Positions 33,088 through 39,904 of a stretch of 39,904 nucleotides of DNA are shown here, piece by piece (the stretch's first letter is position 1; the number at the start of each line of letters is the position of its first letter). Source of the stretch: Streptomyces sp. CHD11 (GTDB lineage Bacteria; Actinomycetota; Actinomycetes; Streptomycetales; Streptomycetaceae); assembly GCF_018638295.1 (NCBI RefSeq), contig NZ_JABTTS010000042.1:793-40696 (forward strand). Direction: 5' to 3'. Below the pieces are notes generated by a model that had not been told where the DNA came from, did no database searches, and saw only the letters and a list, made by a program, of their open reading frames with translations. Both the position numbers and the translations under genes were made by a program.

Positions 33088-36000
33088 ATGGAGAACGAGG
33101 CCAGGCTGCGCAACTACCTCAAGCAGGCCGTCGGGGAGTTGCAGGAGACCCGTGACCGTCTGCACGAGATGCAGCGGGCCGCCGTCGAGCCGATCGCGAT
33201 CGTCGGTATGGCGTGCCGCTTCCCGGGCGGAGTCGTCTCGCCCGACGGGCTGTGGGAGCTGGTTGCCGACGGGCGGGACGCGATCGGGGACTTCCCGACC
33301 GACCGGGGATGGGACATCGACGGCCGGTACGACCCGAACCCCGGCGTGCCGGGCAGCTTCTACGCCCGTGGCGGTGGATTCCTGTACGAGGCCGCCGAGT
33401 TCGACGCCGAGTTCTTCGGGATCTCCCCGAGGGAGGCCCTGGCGATGGACCCCCAGCAGCGACTGCTGCTGGAGACCGCATGGGAGGCCCTGGAGCGGAC
33501 CGGGATGGACCCGCAGTCCCTGCGGGGCAGCGACGCCGGAGTCTTCGTCGGGCTGATGGGCCACAGCGGCCAGCACTACGGACTCGGTGCCGAGGAGTCC
33601 GGACAGGGTGGTGACGGGTTCGGTGGGACCGGCAGCGCGGGCAGTGTCGCCTCCGGCCGGATCTCGTACCTGCTGGGCCTGGAGGGGCCGACGCTCACCG
33701 TCGACACGGCGTGCTCGTCGTCGTTGGTCACCACGCACCTGGCCAGCCGGGCCCTGCGCGCGGAGGAGTGCTCACTCGCCCTGGCCGGCGGAGCCGCGGT
33801 CATGCCCAGCCTCGATACGTTCGTGGACTTCTCACGCCAGCGCGGACTGGCCGAGGACGGCCGGTGCAAGGCGTTCTCGGCGGCGGCGGACGGCACGGGG
33901 TGGTCCGAGGGCGCGGGCATGCTGGTGCTGGAGCGGCTCTCGGACGCCGTGCGGCTCGGACACCCCGTCCTCGCCGTGATCAGGGGCAGCGCGGTCAACT
34001 CCGACGGCGCCTCCAACGGCCTGACCGCGCCGAACGGACCGTCCCAGCAGCGGGTCATCCGCCGTGCCCTGGCCGACGCCGGCCTCGCCCCGGCCGAGGT
34101 GGACGCCGTGGAGGCGCACGGCACCGGAACCAGTCTCGGCGACCCCATCGAGGCGCAGGCCCTCCTGGCGACCTACGGCCGGGAACGGTCCGCGGAACAG
34201 CCCCTGTGGCTGGGGTCGTTGAAGTCCAACATCGGGCACTCCCAGGCCGCAGCCGGTGTCGGCGGTGTGATCAAGATGGTGCAGGCGCTCCGGCACGGTC
34301 TGCTGCCGAGGACGCTGCACGTGGAGGAGCCGACACCCGCCGTGGACTGGGAGTCCGGCCCGGTGGAACTGCTCACCGAGGCACGGGCCTGGCCCGAGAC
34401 AGGCCGGCCCCGCAGGGCCGCGGTGTCGGCCTTCGGGATCAGCGGCACCAACGCCCACCTGATCATCGAGCAAGCGCCCGGACCCGAGCCCGTACCGCAG
34501 GCCGGACAGGCTCCGGAGCCGGCGCCCGCGCACGCGGCGGTTCCGCTGCTGCTGTCCGCCTCCTCGACGACGGCGCTCGCGGCCAGGGCGGAGCAGCTGC
34601 ACGCCCACATCACCGCACGCCCCGACGCGCCCGTGGCCGCCGCGCTCGCCACCTGCGCCCCGCGGTTGCTCCACCGCGCGGCCGTGACCGGCGACGACCC
34701 GCTGCCGGGACTGCGGGCACTCGCCGACGGGCGGCCGTACCCGGACGTCCTGCTCGGCACCGCGCGCCCGCACGGCAAGACGGTGCTCGTCTTCCCGGGG
34801 CAGGGCTCGCAGTGGTCCGGCATGGCACTGGACCTGTACCGCGAGTCCGACGTCTTCCGCGCGCAGCTCGACGGCTGCGCCGCCGCCCTCGCCCCCCACG
34901 TCGACTGGAACCTCCTCGACGAACTCGCCGGGCCGCTCGACCGGGTGGACGTCGTACAGCCCGCCCTGTGGGCCGTCATGATCTCCGTGGCCGCGCTGTG
35001 GAAGCACCACGGGGTGGCCCCCGACGCCGTGATCGGCCACTCCCAGGGCGAGATCGCCGCCGCGTACGTGGCCGGCGCGCTCTCCCTCGAGGACTCCGCC
35101 GCCGTCGTCGTCCTGCGGAGCAAGGCCATCACCCGCCTCGCCGGCACCGGCGGCATGGGGTCCGTGCAGCTCTCCGCCGCCGAGACGGCGGTGCGGATCG
35201 AGCGGTACGACGGCGCGGTGGAGATCGCTGCGGTCAACGGGCCCGGCAGCACCATCGTGTCCGGCACGGTCGCCGGACTGGAGGCTCTCGTCGCGGACTG
35301 CGAGACCGACGGCGTACGCGCGCGGCTCATCCCCGTGGACTACGCCTCGCACTCGGCGCACGTCGAGGCCCTGCGGGACGAGATCGTCACGGCCCTGGCC
35401 GGCATCACCCCCCGCTCCACCCGGATCCCGTTCCACTCGACGGTCACCGGCGAGATACTGGCCGGCCCGGAACTGGACGCCGATTACTGGGTGCGCAACC
35501 TGCGCCACACCGTCAACTTCGCTGCGGGCACCCGCTCGCTCCTCGACCAGGGACACCGGGTGTTCGTCGAGGTCAGCGCGCACCCCGGGCTGACGACCGC
35601 CATCGCTGCGACGGCCGAGGAGGCGGAGATCCCCGACGTGGCCGTCCTGGACTCGCTGCGCCGGGACGACGGCGGACCGGCACGCTTCCGCGCCGCGCTG
35701 GCCAAGGCGTACGTGCACGGCGTCGGCGTCGACTGGCACATCCCGGCCACCCGGGCGGAGCTGCCGACGTACCCGTTCCAGCGCTCTCGTTACTGGTTGA
35801 AGGAGACCGCCGGGACCGGTGACACCGCCGCGCTGGGCCTGCGGCCGGCGGACCACCCGCTGCTCGGCGCCGCCCTGCGCACGGCGGACGCGGACACGCT
35901 CGTCCTCACCGGACGGCTCTCCCGCACCGCCCAGCCCTGGCTGGCCGACCACGGGATCGGCGACTCGGTGCTCCTGCCCGGCACGGCGATGGTCGAACTC

Positions 36001-39000
36001 GCCCTGCACGCCGGGGACCGCGTCGGCCGCGGGCACCTGGCCGAGCTGACCATGCACGCACCGGTCGTCCTCGACGCCGACCTGGACCTTCAGGTACTGG
36101 TCGGCCCGGACACCGGGAACGGCCGGCCGGTGAGCGTGCACACCGCCCCGAGCGGCAAGGACGACTGGACCCGGCACGCCGACGGCGTCCTGACCGCCGA
36201 AGAGCCCGCGGAACCCGGGGACCTGGCCTCCTGGCCGCCACCGGACGCGACAGCCGTGCCGGTGGACGGGTTCTACGCGTCCCTCGCCGACCGCGGCTAC
36301 ACCTACGGCCCGGCCTTCCAGGGCCTGCACGCCGCCTGGCAGGACGGAGACGTGGTCTACGCGTCGGTCGAGCTGCCGGAGGAACAGGAGACCACCGGCT
36401 TCGGACTGCACCCCGCGCTGCTCGACGCTTCGCTGCACGCGGCGGGCCTGGTCGAGGCGGACAGCGTCCGCATACCGTTCAGCTGGACCGACGTGCACCT
36501 GTACGCCACCGGCGCCAGGACGGTCCGGGTGCGTCTCTCCCCGGCCGCATCCGGCTCGATCGCCGTACTGGTGACCGACGAGTCCGGACAGCCGGTGGCC
36601 TCCGTCGGGGAACTGGCGCTGCGGCCGGTGGACACGGCGGCGCTCGGACGGGCGCGCGCGGACCTCTCGTCGCTGTTCAGCCTGGACCTGGCGCCGGTCG
36701 AACTGCCGGACCCGCCCGCGGAACAGGGCTGGGTCACACTCGCGGCCGACGGCCGGGACCGCCCGGACCCGTCGTCGCCGACGACGGCCGCCCTGTGGGC
36801 CTGCCCCACCGGAGACCTCGAAGACGTCGTCGCCCGCACGCTCGACGTGGTGCGGGACTGGCTCGCCGAGGAGCACCTCGACAAGGTCCCGCTCACCGTG
36901 CTCACCCGGACGGACGACCTCACCCACCGTGCCGTCTCCGGTCTGCTGCGCACCGCGCGTACCGAACACCCCGGCCGGCTGCGCCACATCGACGCCGACG
37001 ACCATCCGTTCACGCGGAGCGCGCTGCCCGCCGCGATGGCCGCCGGCCATCCGGAGCTGGTCCTGCGCGGTGGACTCGGCGCGGTGCCGCGACTCGTCCG
37101 CGCGTCCGCGTCACCGGCGCTGGTGGCGCCGCGGGACCAGCCGTGGCAGCTGTCCCTCACCTACCGCGGTGAACTCGACGGGATGTCGCTCAGCGCCTGC
37201 CCCGAGATGCTGCGCCCCCTGGAGACGGGCGAGGTGCGGATCGAGGTACGGGCGGGGGGCCTGAACTTCAAGGCCGTCCTGCTGGAGCTCGGCATGGTGG
37301 CGCGCGACGAGTGGTCGTCACTGGGCGAGGGCGCGGGAATCGTGCGCGAGGTGGGTCCCGGGGTCACCGGACTGCTGCCGGGCGACCGGGTGATGGGCCT
37401 GTTCACCGGCGGCCTGGGGTCGGTCACCGTCTCCGACCGCAGGCTCGTCGTCCCGATGCCCAAGAAGCTCTCCTTCGCGCAGGCCGCCGGCGTTCCGGTG
37501 GTGTACCTGACGGCGTACTACGGCCTCGCCGACCTGGCCCGGCTCCGGTCGGGCGAATCGCTGCTCCTGCACGCCGCGACCGGCGGGATGGGCTTCGCCG
37601 CCCTGCAACTCGCCCGGCACTGGGGCGTCGAGGTGTTCGGCACCGCCAGCTCCGGCAAGCGCGACGTACTGCGCGACTGGGGCTTCGACGACGACCACCT
37701 CGCCGACTCCCGCAGCCTGGGCTACGCCGGCCACTTCAACTCCACCACCGGCGGCCGCGGCGTGGACGTGGTGCTCAACTCGCTGGCGAACGAGCACGTC
37801 GAGGAATCGCTGGCCCTGCTGCCGCGCGGCGGCCGGTTCGTGGAGATGGGCAAGACCGACATCCGTGACCCCGAGGAGATCGCCGGGCGGTTCCCCGGCG
37901 TGCGCTACCAGGCGTTCGACGTGATGGATGCCGGCCTGGACCGTCTGGGCGAGATGCTGGAGGAGATCCGCGTCCTGTTCGACGAGGGCGCGCTCCGGCC
38001 GATGCCACTGACCACGTACGCCGTGCACCGTGCACCGGAGGCGTTCCGGTACCTCAGCCAGGCACGGCACGTGGGCAAGATCGTCATGACGCTGCCCGCA
38101 CCGCTCGACCCGGACGGCACGGTACTGGTCACCGGCGGGACCGGAGTGCTCGGCGGGCTCGTCGCCCGGCACCTGGTGGCCGAACACGGTGTACGCCGCC
38201 TGCTGTTGACGAGCCGGCGCGGTCCGGCGGCCGAAGGAGCGGCCGAACTGGCCGAGGAGCTGCGGGCGGCGGGTGCCGACGTCTCGGTGGTGGCGTGCGA
38301 TGTCACCGACCGCAAGGCCCTGACGGACCTGGTCGGGTCGGCCCACCGGCTGACCGGGGTGATCCACGCGGCCGGAGCACTCTCCGACGGCGTACTGGAG
38401 GCCCTGACCCGGGACGACCTCGACACCGTCCTGCGGACGAAGGCACGGTCGGCGTGGGTCCTGCACGAGCTGACCCAGGAGCACGATCTCTCCATGTTCG
38501 TGCTGTTCTCCTCGGCTGCCGGCGTGCTGGGCAACGCGGGCCAGGGCGGGTACGCCGCTGCGAACGCCTACCTCGACGGTCTCGCGGAACACCGGCGCGG
38601 CATGGGACTGCCCGGCACGTCGATCGCCTGGGGCCTGTGGCAGCAGGTGAGCGCGATGACCAGTCATCTGGGCGACGCCGGCCGGGAACGGGTGTCCCGG
38701 ATGGGCCTGGACGCCATCACCGACGAGCAGGGACCGGCCCTGTTCGACGCCGCACTCGCACTCCACCGCTCGCTGGCGGTCGCGGTGCCGATCGACGTGA
38801 CCCGCCTGCGGCAGAGCGGTCACGCGGTGCCCGACGTGCTGTCCGCCCTGGATCCGGCGACACCGGTCCGGCGACGGGTGGTGGAGCCGGCGGCCGCGAC
38901 GACACAGCGGGACCGGCTCCTCGAACTGCCCCCGGCGCAGCGGCGCAAGGAGCTCCTGCGACTGGTACGGGAGTCCGCGGCGGTCGTACTCGGGTACAGC

Positions 39001-39396
39001 ACGGCCGAGGCGGTCGACGGGGACGGCACGTTCAAGGAGCTCGGGTTCGACTCCCTGACCGCGGTGGAACTGCGCAACCGGCTGAGCAACGCCACCGGGC
39101 TGCGGATGCCGCCCACCGTCGTGTTCGACCACCCGACATCGGCCGAACTCGCCGGGTTCCTGGACGAACAGCTTCTGCCCACCGAAGGGACGACCGTGCG
39201 GTCGGTCGTGGCGGAACTCGACCGGCTGACAGTGGTGCAGCTCGACGAGAGCGAACGGGGTGAGCTCACCAAGCGGCTGCAGGAAGTACTGCGCCGACTG
39301 GCGGCGCCCGCCGACGCCGGAGAGGAGCGGGACCTCGCCGCGGCCTCCGACGACGAACTTTTCGACTTCATCGACAGCGAGCTCGACACCGCCTGA
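33088..39396 (+). CDS. Type I polyketide synthase, one fully reducing module
   Basis: 2102 residues. It starts with a coiled N-terminal docking helix (NEARLRNYLKQAVGELQET), so it accepts a chain from another protein. Domains: KS (active Cys209 in DTACSSS; EAHGTGT; NIGHSQAAAG), AT (GHSQG, Ser652; YASH, the methylmalonyl signature), DH (His955 in DHGIGDSVLLPG; later Asp in LLDASLHAAG), ER (HAATGGMGFAA near 1495), KR (VTGGTGVLGG near 1680; Tyr1822; B-type-like LSD in place of LDD), ACP (Ser1989 in GFDSLTAVEL) and a C-terminal docking tail ending in DDELFDFIDSELDTA. All active sites look intact, predicting a fully reduced methyl-branched extension. There is no loading module or thioesterase. Confidence 0.97.
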   Translation: MENEARLRNYLKQAVGELQETRDRLHEMQRAAVEPIAIVGMACRFPGGVVSPDGLWELVADGRDAIGDFPTDRGWDIDGRYDPNPGVPGSFYARGGGFLYEAAEFDAEFFGISPREALAMDPQQRLLLETAWEALERTGMDPQSLRGSDAGVFVGLMGHSGQHYGLGAEESGQGGDGFGGTGSAGSVASGRISYLLGLEGPTLTVDTACSSSLVTTHLASRALRAEECSLALAGGAAVMPSLDTFVDFSRQRGLAEDGRCKAFSAAADGTGWSEGAGMLVLERLSDAVRLGHPVLAVIRGSAVNSDGASNGLTAPNGPSQQRVIRRALADAGLAPAEVDAVEAHGTGTSLGDPIEAQALLATYGRERSAEQPLWLGSLKSNIGHSQAAAGVGGVIKMVQALRHGLLPRTLHVEEPTPAVDWESGPVELLTEARAWPETGRPRRAAVSAFGISGTNAHLIIEQAPGPEPVPQAGQAPEPAPAHAAVPLLLSASSTTALAARAEQLHAHITARPDAPVAAALATCAPRLLHRAAVTGDDPLPGLRALADGRPYPDVLLGTARPHGKTVLVFPGQGSQWSGMALDLYRESDVFRAQLDGCAAALAPHVDWNLLDELAGPLDRVDVVQPALWAVMISVAALWKHHGVAPDAVIGHSQGEIAAAYVAGALSLEDSAAVVVLRSKAITRLAGTGGMGSVQLSAAETAVRIERYDGAVEIAAVNGPGSTIVSGTVAGLEALVADCETDGVRARLIPVDYASHSAHVEALRDEIVTALAGITPRSTRIPFHSTVTGEILAGPELDADYWVRNLRHTVNFAAGTRSLLDQGHRVFVEVSAHPGLTTAIAATAEEAEIPDVAVLDSLRRDDGGPARFRAALAKAYVHGVGVDWHIPATRAELPTYPFQRSRYWLKETAGTGDTAALGLRPADHPLLGAALRTADADTLVLTGRLSRTAQPWLADHGIGDSVLLPGTAMVELALHAGDRVGRGHLAELTMHAPVVLDADLDLQVLVGPDTGNGRPVSVHTAPSGKDDWTRHADGVLTAEEPAEPGDLASWPPPDATAVPVDGFYASLADRGYTYGPAFQGLHAAWQDGDVVYASVELPEEQETTGFGLHPALLDASLHAAGLVEADSVRIPFSWTDVHLYATGARTVRVRLSPAASGSIAVLVTDESGQPVASVGELALRPVDTAALGRARADLSSLFSLDLAPVELPDPPAEQGWVTLAADGRDRPDPSSPTTAALWACPTGDLEDVVARTLDVVRDWLAEEHLDKVPLTVLTRTDDLTHRAVSGLLRTARTEHPGRLRHIDADDHPFTRSALPAAMAAGHPELVLRGGLGAVPRLVRASASPALVAPRDQPWQLSLTYRGELDGMSLSACPEMLRPLETGEVRIEVRAGGLNFKAVLLELGMVARDEWSSLGEGAGIVREVGPGVTGLLPGDRVMGLFTGGLGSVTVSDRRLVVPMPKKLSFAQAAGVPVVYLTAYYGLADLARLRSGESLLLHAATGGMGFAALQLARHWGVEVFGTASSGKRDVLRDWGFDDDHLADSRSLGYAGHFNSTTGGRGVDVVLNSLANEHVEESLALLPRGGRFVEMGKTDIRDPEEIAGRFPGVRYQAFDVMDAGLDRLGEMLEEIRVLFDEGALRPMPLTTYAVHRAPEAFRYLSQARHVGKIVMTLPAPLDPDGTVLVTGGTGVLGGLVARHLVAEHGVRRLLLTSRRGPAAEGAAELAEELRAAGADVSVVACDVTDRKALTDLVGSAHRLTGVIHAAGALSDGVLEALTRDDLDTVLRTKARSAWVLHELTQEHDLSMFVLFSSAAGVLGNAGQGGYAAANAYLDGLAEHRRGMGLPGTSIAWGLWQQVSAMTSHLGDAGRERVSRMGLDAITDEQGPALFDAALALHRSLAVAVPIDVTRLRQSGHAVPDVLSALDPATPVRRRVVEPAAATTQRDRLLELPPAQRRKELLRLVRESAAVVLGYSTAEAVDGDGTFKELGFDSLTAVELRNRLSNATGLRMPPTVVFDHPTSAELAGFLDEQLLPTEGTTVRSVVAELDRLTVVQLDESERGELTKRLQEVLRRLAAPADAGEERDLAAASDDELFDFIDSELDTA

Positions 39397-39430
39397 TCTT
39401 GCGTGTCCGAAGGAAAGAGGACTGCCCGGA

Positions 39431-39904
39431 ATGTCCACCAACGAGCAGAAGCTTCGAGAGTACCTGCGGCGGGTCACGACGGACCTGCAGCGAGCCCAGC
39501 GAGAGCTGCGCGACGCCGACGCGGCTGCCCATGAGCCGATCGCGATCGTTGGTATGGCCGGCCGTTTTCCGGGCGACGCCGGCACCCCTGAGGAACTGTG
39601 GGAGCTGGTCCGGGACGGTCGGGACGCCCTCACCGACTTCCCGGCCGACCGCGGCTGGGACCTCGACCGGCTGTTCGACCCCGATCCCGACGCGCCGGGC
39701 ACCACATACCTCGCACGGGGCGGGTTCCTCTCCGACGCGGCCGACTTCGACGCCGAGTTCTTCGGGATCTCGCCGCGCGAGGCCCTGGCGATGGACCCGC
39801 AGCAGCGGCTGCTGCTGGAGACCTCGTGGGAGGCGCTGGAGGACGCCCGCATCGACCCGGCGTCGCTGAAGGGCACCGACACCGGTGTGTTCGTGGGCGT
39901 GGTC
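39431..39904 (+). CDS. Next type I polyketide synthase, N-terminal fragment (cut by window end)
   Basis: ATG 39431 lies 34 bases after the preceding PKS stop, in the same operon. 158 residues are visible: a docking helix (TNEQKLREYLRRVTTDLQ) and the start of a KS (PIAIVGMAGRFPGD, FFGISPREALAMDPQQRLLL). Ribosome-site candidates are AGAGG about 12 bases upstream and GGA directly adjacent, so initiation may depend partly on coupling. The docking helix resembles that of the upstream PKS, as expected for consecutive subunits. Confidence 0.96.
   Translation, partial: MSTNEQKLREYLRRVTTDLQRAQRELRDADAAAHEPIAIVGMAGRFPGDAGTPEELWELVRDGRDALTDFPADRGWDLDRLFDPDPDAPGTTYLARGGFLSDAADFDAEFFGISPREALAMDPQQRLLLETSWEALEDARIDPASLKGTDTGVFVGVV

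Noticed and set aside
33832..37050. Minus-strand frame of 1072 codons opposite the PKS
   Set aside because: Gly/Arg/Val/Asp-rich shadow of the PKS frame without ribosome site or family motifs.
1..39904. CRISPR array, insertion sequence or phage attachment site
   Set aside because: No regular direct repeat with spacers, no transposase frame and no integrase was seen; the only large repeats are the shared NRPS domains.

Overview
The window is high-GC actinomycete DNA and almost certainly Streptomyces. The evidence is strong third-position GC, GTG/TTG starts, overlapping ATGA/GTGA gene junctions, rare TTA codons, modular NRPS/PKS genes, a SARP regulator and paired cold-shock genes. It falls into three parts.

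(1) 1-10712 is the 3' end of a nonribosomal peptide locus. It holds a very large NRPS open at its 5' side (C-A-PCP / C-A-PCP / C-A-PCP-TE) followed by its MbtH helper. Binding-pocket residues suggest hydrophobic/aromatic, then Phe, then a Pro-like residue, with release by the terminal thioesterase. Modules share long stretches of near-identical DNA.

(2) 10931-20420 is mostly primary metabolism and stress. It contains a glucose dehydrogenase/gluconokinase pair, then a cold-shock island (Csp, DEAD-box helicase, a CBS-domain remnant, a conserved small protein, a 1.1 kb gap rich in GCAGTACC repeats, and a second Csp). A minus-strand B12-type ABC importer (btuF-btuC-btuD) behind a clear cobalamin riboswitch follows, and then a fragment of a TAP-like hydrolase.

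(3) 20618-39904 is the start of a type I polyketide cluster. Crotonyl-CoA carboxylase/reductase and a tandem 3-hydroxyacyl-CoA dehydrogenase (minus strand) should supply ethylmalonyl-CoA-type units. A divergent flavin reductase and a TrmB/LuxR-type regulator follow. Then comes a tightly overlapping operon of five genes for methoxymalonyl-ACP (fkbK-G-J-I-H order), headed by a small leader ORF whose stop overlaps the fkbK start. A SARP regulator with a TTA codon comes next, then a one-module PKS (KS-AT-DH-ER-KR-ACP, AT reading as methylmalonyl-specific) and the start of the next PKS. The cluster therefore appears equipped with three branched extender units. That is known from plecomacrolides and some 16-membered macrolides, but the product cannot be named from this window.

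Most signals that standard gene families do not explain lie between genes: the leader ORF at fkbK, three palindromes in the regulatory gaps, the GCAGTACC repeat field, and two gene remnants.
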